From Pomphorhynchus laevis (lineage: Eukaryota; Acanthocephala; Palaeacanthocephala; Echinorhynchida; Pomphorhynchidae): 64,000 bases of DNA. The DNA lies in the NCBI GenBank assembly GCA_012934845.2, contig WNNJ02000681.1, positions 30,559 through 94,558 of the forward strand, in the 5' to 3' direction. The position numbers and the translations under genes were made by a program. The notes beneath the pieces were generated by a model. The model was not told the DNA's origin. It was given only the letters and a program-made list of their open reading frames with translations, and made no database searches. Positions 52,791 through 63,990 of the stretch are shown here, piece after piece. Every line of letters begins with the position of its first letter. The first letter of the stretch is position 1.

Positions 52791-52984
52791 TACTGATAGG
52801 ATTCAAACAACCACACGAGGATAATACCAAACCGATCAGTGATAAATGTTTTAATTAATCATAAGAATAATTTGTAAATTTATTTTCTAATATGGCAAAC
52901 GAAAGTCACGGATAAATGTATTTTTGCAATTTTTTCTGACTGAACATTAAATAGTGTTTACTCAATCCAAATATTTTAATAAAT

Positions 52985-53340
52985 AATTCCAGGTAACTGA
53001 GTTTACGTATTTTATACTATATATAAAATAAAATAAAAATAAATAATAAATAATTATATAATTATATAAGAATATATTAATAATAAAATCTATATAAAGT
53101 TAAAATTTTAAAATTTAAATTTAAAATAAAAGTCAATTTTTACGAATTGAATAACAAAAATAACAGACGATTTATAAGAATAAGGACTAGAGGTCATTAG
53201 GAGGAAATGCTATGCTATCAGGATTCGGATCATATTCCTTGACCCAACATATCAGCGAGGCCAAATACGTGCTAATGACGTATATCTTCTGATGAAATTT
53301 AATAATTTAGTGTACCTTATTCTAATATCTGTGTTGAAAA
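52985..53340 (-). repeat. 3'-end copy of the 20-23 kb RT family
   Basis: Minus-strand copy with the fixed end (ctgagtttacgtattttata), the AT-rich stretch, ataagaataaggactagagg, and the hairpin arms TACGTCATTAGCACGTA. Relative to the 20 and 22 kb copies (TACAT/ATGTA) the hairpin shows one compensatory A-T to G-C change. No coding part. Confidence 0.7.
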
Positions 53341-54586
53341 GCACTAAACCTGCTAAAAGCAGCTTTTTAATACGCAGCTTTTTAATACCTACGAAAATCA
53401 CTAAACTTGGGAAACTTCGATATTGTATGATATTTTACAAAATCAAATCGCATTTGCTGAATTAAGCGCGAACTTTAATTAACTGATTAATATTTTTATG
53501 AGAATTAACAACTCTCACAATATATATATGCCATAACCACTATTCTTATATTTCATAAAAAGTTTTTTTCATTGTTTGAACAAACATTTAATAAAATATA
53601 GTATAGCATAGTAAAATATGTTGAATTTATAATTTATTATATAAGAAATGATTATAATTAATGATTATAAAATTATAATATAATTATTATATAATAATTA
53701 TTATAATTTAATATAAGAAATTAATTAGAAATTTGAGATTTATTAAATTAATGAAATTTAAAAAAAAAATTGAAATTGATATTTTAAGGAATGCATTATC
53801 AATGAAAATGATAAAAAATGTTAAAAAACGATATTGAATTATAAGTTAACAGAGAGCAAGAAGAATTCAAATCGCTGCTTAGCTAATCCAAGTTGCTAAA
53901 TTAAAGAATCAAATAATTTCCAAAATTGTTGGATTTCCGGTATTTTAAAACATGCGCAAAACTATTGAAATGTAACGTAAAATACGTGTTGGCTATTTGT
54001 TACTTGACTTGGATATGGTTGTCATAACTAGACAGGAGATAGCAATCGAAAGCTGCCCATTTTATATGAAAATGAAATGAAAACTGAGAATGTGTATACA
54101 ACACCCAATTAATATAAAGAACTGTTAAAATGAACTGATAAATGAACGTATAACTGAGAATAAAATGACGATTAACTGATTAATTTGTATAATTAATGAG
54201 CTCTATAAATTCGATATCTTGCGAAAATAAAGGATTTATTCACCATTGAATTTGCGATGATCAAAAATGCGTCTTAAAAAACATTTTGTATTTTTCAATA
54301 TCTGTGATATTAATTTCTTATTATTTTTTGATTTAAAATAATTCGGTAAATATATATTGACGAAACATTTTATGTGATTACAATTATTTTCGTAAATATT
54401 GCTGTTATAAAATGTACGATTGACTCTTCCGAAAATCAAATCTACGATTAGTCATTATTTAAATTAAATCTGGATTGATCTTTACCAAAGCACGTAATAA
54501 AATACCAAGCTGAAAGTTGAAAAGTTGATTTATTAGTTTTTTAAACTGATTTGTTGTATACAAATGTGCAAAAGTATAAAATTAAT
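53341..54586. other. Region downstream of the ANAPC2 stop codon
   Basis: AT-rich; it presumably includes the 3' untranslated region and polyadenylation site of ANAPC2 next to 54586. AATAAA-type hexamers are too frequent here to choose one. No other gene is supported. Confidence 0.4.
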
Positions 54587-54790
54587 TTATTCTTTCCTTA
54601 ATTCATAAAGCCCATCTGTGTTTATTAACAGTTCTCCAGTAGCCAAGTGCTCTTCTAACATTTGTTGTATGTCCCGTTCCAATAGTTCTCTGGTTATGCT
54701 TGTTGCGTGGTGTTTAAGTAGAAATGATACCTTAGTTGGAGCAATTGAACGAGCACCTTTCAACATTGACGACACATACTGCCAGCATAA
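54587..54790 (-). CDS. ANAPC2: ANAPC2, last exon (WHB domain)
   Basis: Encodes LCWQYVSSMLKGARSIAPTK, VSFLLKHHATSITRELLERD and IQQMLEEHLATGELLINTDG, ending LYELRKE and stop. It aligns with the end of human APC2 (LFWTYIQAMLTNLESLSLDR ... ELQGYLQKKVRDQQLVYSAG, VYRLPK). This is the winged-helix B domain at the cullin carboxyl end, which in the anaphase-promoting complex contacts the E2 UBE2C. The acceptor is aatgtttatag and the phase is 0. ANAPC2 with ANAPC11 forms the catalytic module that ubiquitinates cyclin B and securin. Confidence 0.9.
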   Translation of the reverse strand, partial: LCWQYVSSMLKGARSIAPTKVSFLLKHHATSITRELLERDIQQMLEEHLATGELLINTDGLYELRKE

Positions 54791-54841
54791 CTATAAACAT
54801 TGAAACCATTAATCACAAAAATAAAAATGTACCATAAAAAC

Positions 54842-54940
54842 CTTAAGGTATTTTTCCTTTTTAACATCCTCACTTTGTTTAATCGAGTATTCAACTTCTT
54901 GGTCATCAAGTAGCCATTCAATATTGGATCGCTCTACACG
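54842..54940 (-). CDS. ANAPC2: ANAPC2, exon (linker before WHB)
   Basis: 99 bp, phase 0 at both sides: RVERSNIEWLLDDQEVEYSI then KQSEDVKKEKYLK. It corresponds to the acidic, poorly conserved linker (DSDDESDSGMASQADQKEEE in human) between the cullin homology and WHB domains; here it is shorter and less acidic. The acceptor is atattatttag and the donor AAG|GTTTTT is weak at +3 to +6. Confidence 0.75.
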
Positions 54941-55199
54941 CTAAATAATATCATATTAAATTATTTGTTCAGCATAACTGTTATTCATGTGATAGAAGTC
55001 AAACTTGCTACAGAAATAAATATAAGTCATGCATTCCGCCACCTTAAATTTAAAAATCGAATTTCTAACATTGAACACTAACATTGAACACTAACATTGA
55101 ACACTAATGACGACAACGACTATCGACACGTAAAACATAAATCTGTATTTTGTAACAAGAATATACATAATTTAAAATACTAATAATATTAGATATAAT
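54941..55199. other. Intron of ANAPC2, start
   Basis: AT-rich, with three tandem copies of aacattgaacact (55068-55110). Nothing else. Confidence 0.4.
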
Positions 55200-55750
55200 A
55201 AGACTTTATGCAAATATCGTTTCTTTGGTACCAATCATTAAAATGTTTGTGGGCATTTCAGAAAGAATTAAGTGCGCTTATGTTAACGTAAAAGTACAAA
55301 GAGAGTGAGTTAGAATCTTAATTGACATCTGAGTCTTTAACTGTTAAACACAACTAGATGTATCTGCAACTATCGAAATAACTAGTCAGAATCGTTACTT
55401 TCTGATTGATTTGACGTCTACCGAAATGATTTTGCAACAATGAATGCGTATCGTATAGGAACATAATGTTCATAATTTAATTGATTAAATTTAATATTTG
55501 ACAAATTAAATTCGATATCAATCAATTCATAATTATAAAACAATACTTTAATTAAAAATAACTTCAAAATAATAATTAAATGTAAGTTAATTACAGATTA
55601 ATTATATTCGAATACGAATCTATATATTTGAGTTAAATTTAATTTAAAAATGTGAACTTATCAGCATTTAAAAATAATAAAATTTCGATCAGTGCAGTAG
55701 TGAACGAACAAGTTACACAATAAAAAAATAAATTTATTGAGTATAATTAA
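55200..55750 (+). repeat. Dispersed repeat, copy 2 (partner at 13.6-14.3 kb)
   Basis: It shares with 13730-14110 the blocks accaatcatt, aagaattaagtgcgcttatg followed by ttaacgtaaaagtacaaag, ataactagtcagaatc and tcaatcaattcataattata. It lies in the ANAPC2 intron between 54940 and 56340. Non-coding. Confidence 0.65.
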
Positions 55751-56339
55751 AATGTCAATAAGAATTTAATAATTGAAAATCAATATAAACTTAAACAACT
55801 CTTATCAAATAATCAATAATAAAATGACATCAAATAATTATAGATAATTACAGATTGATATTTTAATTGCTCGCTAAATACTGCCACTACGCGTGCACTT
55901 TATAGTAACACCTAAAGGCGAACTGTTTAGTGACAGACGGTACAGATTGTTAGTGGGATTAAAGATATTTAACAATTAAATTGTGTAATTGAAGTAGCGC
56001 TCCGAACCGCCAATTTATGAACATAAATTTTACCAAAATCAAAATATCTTAAGCACTTATTCACTCTAATGAATTTAAATAATAATATAAGCTATTAATA
56101 ATTATTAATTTTATGAATAAATAATTAATTCGTTATTTTTATATCTCAAACAAACGTTTTGTTCTAATTAATAAGCAAAACACTAGCAATAAATTAAAAT
56201 TTTAATTATAATTAATAAATTAGTAAATAAATTTAATGAATTATTGATAATTTATAAAATAAATCCGAAATATGCGATATTTTACAAATCGATACGAATA
56301 AAAATAGAAACATATTAATTAAAATTTTAGGATAATCAC
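55751..56339. other. Rest of the ANAPC2 intron
   Basis: AT-rich with nothing recognised. Confidence 0.4.
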
Positions 56340-56488
56340 CATTCCGCTGCATTTGTCCTCCGTTAAAACGTAGAAATCATTGCTGGCTTCACGAATTAGT
56401 TTATACGATATCCAAAAATCCAAATGTTTTCGAATGAAATAAGGACTAATGTTTAGTGTTGTAGCCATGTCATGCAGATTCCATTCCT
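56340..56488 (-). CDS. ANAPC2: ANAPC2, exon (cullin homology, winged-helix region)
   Basis: 149 bp. It starts with two bases completing GAG from the previous exon: EEWNLHDMATTLNISPYFIR then KHLDFWISYKLIREASNDFY and VLTEDKCSGM. It aligns with human SWTLEELSKAVKMPVALLRR, MSVWLQQGVLREEPPGTFSV. The acceptor ttttcaatctag is good; the donor ATG|GTGATT is modest. The FW--YKL-RE core is the winged-helix motif of the cullin carboxyl region. Confidence 0.88.
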
Positions 56489-56813
56489 CTAGATTGAAAA
56501 TTAGTTTTACGGAGATAAAAACTTCAATCGAAATTAAATCTTTTTATAAAATACAATAATACATGTAATATTATAATATTATATCATTCTATTGTAATAA
56601 TATTAACATATTAACTTCACAAATTTTAAAAAGTATATTTATTTTGTTTATAATCGTTAAGAACATTGCCACAATTCAGGTTAAGACAAAAATTTAATTG
56701 TAATGTGTGAAACAAATTGCTTAATTTAAACGGTAATATCACAAAATATTTTATTTAAAAAATATAAAATATAAATTTATATAATATATATGTATTTTCA
56801 AAAAAACCAAAAA
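56489..56813. other. Intron of ANAPC2 next to the inserted element
   Basis: About 325 bp, AT-rich, nothing recognised. Confidence 0.4.
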
Positions 56814-58660
56814 TTACAAATAATAAATTGTGTCTAAGTCTTGTCTATCGCTCGTACCCTCAACCGTGCCCAGAACGCAACTAGCGTTACCGCGTTGGAT
56901 GGCAACGCTCAGCCTCTGCAGCAGGAAATCCGTGGACCGCCGCTCTCTGGTCACTGCTGCTATCCGCCGATATATTTCGTGCATAAGGCCACCCGCCTCT
57001 GGGCCCAACGCACCAAGCGTTTCCACGGCGACGGCACAAAATTGTAGATCGGTGTCAGGAAGGAGTAATTGCTGCGTTTATTGTCCTCTGTTCCACTGGC
57101 TACCGCTCCCGGTGTGGTCACAGCTTCATTTAGATGACTCGGTGCCAAGGTGTCTGGGCAAGTGAAGTCCCAAGCCAAACACCTGCAACTTGACCATGGA
57201 GTCAGTGACAATCCATCCGGTCGCCTGTCATCATGTTGCGCCAGTGACTTCAGCTTCAGACGCGATGGGATTTCTGCCGACATAAGTGCACGCTTGATGA
57301 GATCGTTGACTGCGCTGTGGCGTGACAGTCCACTGATGGATTTGTGGCAGCTGAGCCCATGTCGTCCGCTGGCGTCTACATCCGCTCCGCAGACACATAC
57401 ATGTGGCAGACAGACTGGGGCACCGAGGCGCAGGCATTAGCGATGCGTAGTGACGAGTCGTCGAGTCTTGTGCCGAGCGACGAACATGGAGGTGTGTGAA
57501 GGAAGGCCCCAGAATGAGGTGCAGTAGCCGCAATTAGACGCGCTTTGCTCGCCTGGTCAAGTGCAGCTGACAACACTTTCGCTCACGGGACAGTAACCAA
57601 CAGAGTATCCCAGAATTTCTGTTCTGTAGCAAAGGACGGTTGGACTGGCATGAAACCCGCTCGAGACTGCCATTCGGTCACTGCAGTAGTGTATGTCGGT
57701 TCGCTGATAACGCGGTAGTCATTTAGTCGCCCTGGCAGGATCCGAGTTATGAGTGTTTGCGACCCGGCGACAGATGATAGGAAGGCCGGTAGAGCAATAT
57801 CCGTCGCTCTCCTGATGCCGAGTCCGCCGTTAGCAACCGGTAGTAATGCCTGGTCCCATGTCCAATCGGACAGCGCAATATTGAGGACGGACTGTAACGA
57901 CGACCGAATTTCATTGTCGTATTCAAACAACAGCTGATTCCTGTAGCATGGCGCGCAGCGTAAAGTGAAGATCGTCTTCGGTATTGCGGAGCAGTCTTTT
58001 AGCAGGAACAGCGCATCGTGAGCTTATAGAAGCGATAGCCGGCTAGACATGCGTTGTAATTCATGCAGTTTTACTTCCAATGTCTTGTCCACGCTCTTCT
58101 CACATCCGATTGGTGCTCAAAGTAACATTGCTGATGCTGGGTCGACGTGTTCGACGTCTGGAGCGACTGCCTTGAAACTTCTAACAACATCGTTGTCGTC
58201 AGTAATGAGCTCACACTTGCCAACATTGATGACGAGTCCCAGCTCCTTATCCCGAGCCGTCAACATACTCCAGTCTAAGAGCAACGTGTTCACATCACCA
58301 CCTAACGTGGCATCATCCATGTACCAGATATTACACTCAGACTTGATGCGCTTTGTCAGTGTCAAGGCAGTCAGGCAGAAGAGCAGCGGACCGAAATGAT
58401 CGCCTTGCGTGGTTCCTCGTCTGATATTAACGTGTACTGGCCAAAACGTAGGACCGATTTGCTGGAGTAGCAGCTGGACAGGCATGGATACAGCTCCGGT
58501 AACTCTCCGCCTATTACTGTCAACATCGCATCGCGGCTCAGAGAAAGCGTTTGCGAAGTCGATTTTCAAAATAGCCTGTCCACTGCCAATGTTCGCTAGA
58601 TAGCAGCGAGTTGCGTGTGCAACTTCCTCTGCTCCGTGTTGAAACCCGAAGCCAAGTCGA
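56814..58660 (-). mobile_element. Non-LTR-type RT element with possible restriction-like nuclease tail, in an ANAPC2 intron
   Basis: A sharply GC-richer block, same strand as ANAPC2, 5'-truncated (it starts inside RT at about 58655). Its product resembles the large invertebrate protein family in which an RT with QGDPLGPLLFCL and YLDDGTLGG motifs is followed by a cysteine-histidine segment and a PD-(D/E)xK-like block (RPDGL ... WD-T--DT). The change of composition at both borders is abrupt. One or a few frame breaks separate the pieces. The age looks moderate. Confidence 0.72.
56820..58655 (-). pseudogene. RT with cysteine-histidine and nuclease-like tail, broken
   Basis: In order along the minus strand: GFGFQHGAEEVAHATRCYLA and ILKIDFANAFSEPR (motif A, 58560); IRRGTTQGDHFGPLLFCLTA (motif B); CNIWYMDDATLGGDV (catalytic YMDD, about 58330); LGLVINVGKCELITDD. 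Then 57583-57930 ALLPVANGGLGIRRATDIAL and LPAFLSSVAGSQTLI; a HGLSCHKS-like zinc segment near 57350; and RRPDGLSLTPWSSC with LAWDFTCPDTLAPSHL (about 57170-57230), a candidate PD-D/E-K nuclease site. The end is PWKRLVRWAQRR in one frame and ETLGALGPEAGGLMHEIYRR in another, showing a frame break near 57000. Confidence 0.68.
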
Positions 58661-59787
58661 TAAAAACAAAAGATAAAAAATAAAGATTCAAAAAATTTAA
58701 ATTATAAATTTACGACTGATTTGACTTCTAATTTGAAAATTTAATGAATTCGTTGTTTTTAGCCATGGGCTTAAAATGCTTTTTGGCACTAGCTGTCAGT
58801 ACAATTGACATATTTAGAAATTTCTGCGATTTTGAGAATAATATATTCTCAAGAACATATTAAACTTTTCAAACTGTTCTTATATTTTTATTGTTCTGCG
58901 AAACGATTTAGTACTTTGTGTACTTAATCTACGATTTGATTTAAATTATACGTTATTTATACGTTATCTATATTTTTATATGTTATATCATATAAAAATA
59001 TGAAAATATGTTATATTTTCTTTATATCGTATATATTTATATATCTATATAACGTCATTATATATAAAAATAAAGTATTTTTAATCTTTAAGTTACCAAT
59101 TTAATATTTTAAAGAAAATAATAAAGACATTATTGTGCTTATTAAATACTTGGAAAATATTAATTACAGCGGTCTGAGTCACAAATGGGCAACGACCAGT
59201 ACTTGTGCCGAATCTGGCCCGACGCTAAAATTTAAGGCTGATCACATTTATTGTATTAATTTATTTTAAATAATTCAAATAATTTATTTTAAAATAACCT
59301 TAGATTATTGATTTATCATTAATATCAACAATATATATCACTTATTACAATTTCATATTTCATATTTGTTTTTCATAATTATTTTTTCATACTTTACTTA
59401 CTTTTATATGAATTCACTATATTTTAAAAGAATTTCATTCCTCTCAATATTTCATAAGTTAGGATTAATTGATTTCTACATTCGTTTGATGATCGATCAA
59501 TCGATTAGATTTTCGATTAATCGATCAATCAATTTTTATTTTCAAGTATAAAAATAATCTTAGTCAGGCTTCTATATTGGTATTAAATCAAGCATATTTT
59601 TAGTATTGAACTCATATTGTAATCATATTAATTTTAAATACCTTGTATAATTAGGACATGCAAACAATTAGTTGAGCACCGATTTTATACAGATAAGAGG
59701 AAATGATCTCATAAATTATATTTTGTAACCTTTATATTTCACAATTATATTTCAATGTAATTGAATTTTTCCAATATATTTCTTTAC
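58661..59787. other. Rest of the ANAPC2 intron
   Basis: AT-rich. A short mixed block near 59165-59245 (ggtctgagtcacaaatgggc) may be an old repeat. A palindromic cluster of gatcgatcaatcgatta at 59490-59530 is noted. No gene. Confidence 0.4.
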
Positions 59788-59883
59788 CTTTTGATTGAAA
59801 AATGTCGATTATTGAAGCTTCAATTACAGTAACTAATAAAATCACAGTTTTATTGTTAATCTCCAATTCAATATCAACCAAGC
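59788..59883 (-). CDS. ANAPC2: ANAPC2, exon (cullin homology, beta region)
   Basis: 96 bp: LVDIELEINNKTVILLVTVI then EASIIDIFQSK. It aligns with human GLVTMDVELADRTLSVAVTP, VQAVILLYFQDQ. It takes two bases to finish a GGC glycine from the upstream exon and gives one to the next. The acceptor is ttttcacttag and the donor G|GTAAAG. Unbroken phase on both sides makes the identification firm. Confidence 0.88.
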
Positions 59884-61802
59884 CTAAGTGAAAACAAATT
59901 TTAAACGAGGACTGAAAACATTTCAAATGTCTTATCAAAGAAGAATGTTCAAATAAAATAATAACAAATATTTTATAAAAAAGAGTAGTTATAAATTAAT
60001 TCGTTATCTACCGTTGTAACACCTTTTATTTGTCAGAAGTTAGTTTAAGTTTGCATTCTTATCAAAGTTACTTTCATTATTGATTTTTGGTATAATTACC
60101 GAAACGAAAAATATAACTTATTTTTGCTAAGCTTTCGATTTATTACAGTCCTGATGACAACAACAATTATCAAAATAAGTCAACTAATTTATATAGTAGT
60201 CATAACTGGAAGAATGATCATGTAATTCTATCATTACCTAAGAGATTTAAGCTCAAGTTGTTTTTTAAAAATGGACTATCTGATAAGTCTGCGAGCATGA
60301 TTATCATCATATCGCTATAACGTTATTAAAGTCGATCTTTGTTAAGTTTAATAAATGTGATTAGCTATGGCTGAAGACACATCACCTCGTTGTACGGGGT
60401 ATAAACTGGTTGGCTCGTTTTGATAATTGTTGTTGTGATCAGGACGGTAATAAGTCAAAAGTGAAGCAAACAATAAGTTATCTTTATCGTGTCGGTAATT
60501 GGACTAAAAACCAATATTGAAAATAAATTTATTTGTTATTAACTTAAATTATATATTTAAGTTAACTTAGATTTATTAGCTTAGATTTAAGTTAACTTGA
60601 CTTAGATTTTTTAAAACTTAGCTTAGATTTACAAAATTTTTGATTTCGCCGCCATAAAACTTATTGGTGACTAATAACCAAAAACCTTACAAATGAAGAG
60701 GAAAGAGATGCAAACAGACTAATAATCAATACTGGAATTATTTTTAGTGAGTTATTGAAAAAAACACAATATCTATCTTAATATAAACGCTCAAAAAAAA
60801 CAAAAATAAAATTGTGAGGTAAATTTTACCTTTTTAATATCGATTCTGAAAATTCAAAAATAATAATGATTTTTAATTCTATAAATAATAATCTATAACA
60901 ATAATTTAAATTTATATAAATAAAATATAAATTATTAATCAATTTAATGTAAAAACATGCTAGCTGAAAACTTCATGTGAATGAACGTAATGTCTAATTA
61001 AAATAAAATTGAAAAAAAATAAAAGTATTATTTTATATTTTTATATTAACAAAATATAAAATTAAAAACAATAATTATTATAAAATCATTATAATAATTA
61101 TATTAATAGAAACTACATAATAAATAAACCAATAAAAAATTTAGACGTAAAAAATTCCGACAAAAACAACAGGAAAAAACAAATATAACAAAGAAAAATA
61201 GAAAGTAATTTATTAAATATCAAATAAATAATTGTAAATTGTAAAAAAAATTGAAAAATATAAATTAATTTATTAATTAATAATTAATTACTAAAATAAA
61301 TTATATTTTTTATATTAACTATAAAATTAATAACACTAATTATTGTAAAATTATTATAATAATATTAATAGACACTATATAATAAATAAACTAATAAATA
61401 GAAAATTTAAAAGTAAAAAAAGTCTAACAAAAACATAACGAAAAACACAAATTAAACTAAGAAAAATAGAAAATTAAATAAAAAAAATTTTATTATAAAA
61501 TAAATAAATTAGTAAATTATTTAATTAATATTAAATGTAAAATTGTATTTTGCTTAATGTGTATTTTTCAATGTGTCTTTTACAAGCAAATTAAGTTCAT
61601 GTTCGCATGTATTATAATCATGAATTTCCAAAAGCATACAGAATCTATTTTATGTCAAAGACATATTTTGAAAAAAATAGTAATTTATTAACAATCAAAT
61701 AAATAATTTGATGTTAAGAAAAATCAAATGACTAACTGATGTTCACGTTATCGACGAAATCACGTTCGATTACGTTAATTTAAACATGTGAAAAAAGCTT
61801 AC
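59884..61802. other. Intron of ANAPC2 with a foldback repeat
   Basis: AT-rich. It contains the inverted repeat at 60077-60525 (listed separately) and long A/T-only runs (60880-61560). No gene. Confidence 0.4.
60077..60525. repeat. Inverted repeat with Penelope-like terminal motif
   Basis: The arms 60077-60190 and 60405-60525 are about 80 percent reverse complements. The best matched parts are cctgatgacaacaacaatta with taattgttgttgtgatcagg, and ataattaccgaaacg with the cgtgtcggtaattgg block. The 215-bp centre has no frame. The CCTGATGA ... CCGAAACG pairing of motifs recalls the 23.7 and 44.2 kb repeats. Confidence 0.7.
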
Positions 61803-61968
61803 CGTAGAGTGAATACCAATTTAATTTGAAATTCGAGCACGTTTGCTCTTCATATATTTTAACTAATTCTTGTTGAGCGTTAAGCAAATATTTTGGTAAT
61901 GTGATTGATGATTTAGATATATTCGGCCAAAATAGAGGGGATATTATAACTATATTTGTGACTAGAGT
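61803..61968 (-). CDS. ANAPC2: ANAPC2, exon (cullin homology, FW motif)
   Basis: 166 bp: TLVTNIVIISPLFWPNISKS, SITLPKYLLNAQQELVKIYE and EQTCSNFKLNWYSLYG. It matches human VILSSEFWPPFKDEKLEVPE, DIRAALEAYCKKYEKLKAMR, TLSWKHTLG, with the FWP landmark and the K-NWYSLYG end that packs against the next strand. The acceptor is attgttttag and the donor G|GTAAGC. Phase 0 in, one base out. Confidence 0.9.
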
Positions 61969-63009
61969 CTAAAACAATAAAAACTACAAGAATTTAATAA
62001 AGTATTTAATAGAATAACTATTTAAGTTGTTAGCAAATACTTTTCAAAACAATGGTCAGTTTCTTTTAATTAAAGTCCAAAATATTATGTCATAAAGAGA
62101 ACAATTCCCATCTTAGTCATAATAAATACACAATTATTCTTGCATATGTATCTAAAATGTTCTTTTGCTGGTCCTAAATAGTCATTTATTATAAGCAGGC
62201 TATATTTCGGTGATCACAGTCATCAGATCTGAATATAAATGCCCACAAAATTAAGTTACTGATTTTTCCTTAAATAAATGTTTCGTTTTAATACGTATAT
62301 CAATTGAAATTAAAATTATTCTTGCTTGTACAACATAACTGTTCTTTTGTTGGTACCAAATAGTAATTTATTATAAACAGGGTTTAATTCGGTGCTCATT
62401 GTATTCATCGTGAGATGATTGAACAAAATATTATAATAATATAATTTTATTCGTTTTAAAACTGTAAATATAAAATTTATTTTATAAAATCTATAAGAAA
62501 ACCACTATATATGTGTCGATAATAGAACTCGGCTTTAGCGCAAACTAAAATAGCTAAAACTTTGCATTTTCTGTTCAATATTTTTTAAAGTGTTCTAGAT
62601 GGTGACCCGGTCAACCTATTCAATAGAGAAATTGCAGCTAAAAGTTTGTAGGCCTTTTAGATATGGCAGTATATTTTTATGCCAGTATGTAATGTCAGTA
62701 TATTTTACAAAACAATAGTTATTGTCTTCAAAAGAAAAAATTTGCAAACCTTTGGTAGAAAGAATGGGAATATATGTAATAAATGAATTTTCTTATTGTT
62801 GGTATTTTAAACATACCATCAAGGAGTGCTAACGAAGTAAATATTTATAGCTACTTAAATAATTATTAGGTCTAGGCGAAGATTACATCAAATAATTGTA
62901 TAAGTTCAAATTTTATATAATAGCAACTGATATAAAAGAAACACTTCAAAACAAATTAAATTGGTAATGATCAATTTAAAATATTTGAAAATAAATACAA
63001 AATAATAAC
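61969..63009. other. Intron of ANAPC2
   Basis: AT-rich. Two direct copies of about 90 bp (62135-62225 and 62315-62405; tgttcttttg-tggt-c-aaatagt, ttattataa-cagg) contain a ttcggtga/ttcggtgc motif. On the minus strand the first copy reads CTGATGACTGTGATCACCGAAA. No gene. Confidence 0.5.
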
Positions 63010-63134
63010 CTTTGTAAGTGACTCATTTGTAAACTTTATCGAACGCTTCAAATCTTCAAGTATAACTTCTGTTTCATGCAGAACAGTATCACCAAACTTC
63101 TTTTTCATAATCTCCATATACTTTTGTTCTTTTT
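63010..63134 (-). CDS. ANAPC2: ANAPC2, exon (cullin homology, first visible)
   Basis: 125 bp: KEQKYMEIMKKKFGDTVLHE then TEVILEDLKRSIKFTNESLT K. It matches human LLKLRFGEAPMHFCEVMLKD, MADSRRINANI. The FG----H--EV-L-D patch is a cullin signature that contacts the neighbouring helical bundle. The acceptor is aaaatttag and the donor AAG|GTTATT. The amino-terminal two-thirds of ANAPC2, with its cullin repeats, must lie beyond the right edge of the window. Confidence 0.85.
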
Positions 63135-63585
63135 CTAAATTTTAAAATTTATAAATCCACATCACTCCAGTATTCGTAACTTTATAATATAAAATATAAA
63201 AAAATTAAAAAATCTTTAAATGAAATAATGCAACGCTAATTATTCAAACAGCTAATATCAACGTGCTTTTTATTTAAACAGCTTGAATAATAAACAGATA
63301 GTTATAGACAAATATTTGAAAATAAAAATAAAATGTCAAAGTGTGCTGACTTTGTGAGCTTTTCTGAATCGGCTTAGAATTCTTAACTGGTGAATTAATC
63401 TTAAAGAGGGTAACGATTGTGTGTGAGCGAAATCATTTAATTATGTATTTTGAATTTATGAATCAAACTACTAAATTTATATAATATTCAACTTATAATT
63501 CATAGGTAGCGAGCATAAGCTGGTATATTTTGTTTCAGTTAATGATTTTAGCTGATTTACGATATGCGTTTAAAATTATAATAAA
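63135..63585. other. Intron of ANAPC2, right part
   Basis: AT-rich, nothing recognised; the next upstream ANAPC2 exon was not found before the window edge. Confidence 0.4.
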
Positions 63586-63990
63586 TTAACATTAGATCAG
63601 CTAACTGAGTCTACGTATTTTATACTATATATAAATCAAAAATAAAGATAAATAATAAATAGTAAATAATTATATAAGATGTTATACAATTTATATTCAT
63701 ATCAAGATAAGATTTAATGAAAATCAATTAAACTCGTTTGAAAGTAAGCAGAAAAATAATAACGTCGTAACTAATAATACATAAATTCAGTATTTCTGAC
63801 AGGTTATGTTACCGGGAAAACAAAGTCCACAGGTCAATAATAATGTGTCAGTAGAATAAATCAGATCAATAACTGAGTCTATGTACTTTATATAGATTAA
63901 AATAAAGATAAATAATTATAAATAATAAATAATAATATAAGATTTTATACAATTAATTTATTACATAACGATAAAATTTATTAAAATTAA
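63586..63990 (-). repeat. Two 3'-end copies of the 20-23 kb RT family
   Basis: Blocks starting at 63595 (atcagctaactgagtctacg) and 63862 (atcaataactgagtctatgt) repeat the fixed end of the RT family seen at 20600-20632 and 52990. Each is followed by attttatac / ctttatat, aaataaagataaataa and an AT-rich stretch. Only the last 120 bp of the element remain in each. Minus orientation. Confidence 0.65.

Larger units (their letters stand above)
51817..52850 (+). repeat. Tandem array of hammerhead-like repeat, divergent subfamily, about 2.8 units
   Basis: Units begin at 51817, 52181 and 52547 (acatttcgtataagaacgg), periods 364 and 366 bp. The first two are almost identical and the third is more divergent and incomplete. 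Each has a ggattcgaattgcg block, agaccgaaacacgaaatgta, the ribozyme-like core and accacacgaggataatatc. The skeleton (GAAAC before, CTGATGAGGTCC in the core, then tgataggattaaa) is shared with the 6.3-7.2 kb array, but most of the remaining sequence is different. Short minus-strand frames here are chance. Confidence 0.85.

Noticed and set aside
56830-57440. Plus-strand frames in the GC-rich block
   Set aside because: Antisense shadows of the minus-strand RT element.
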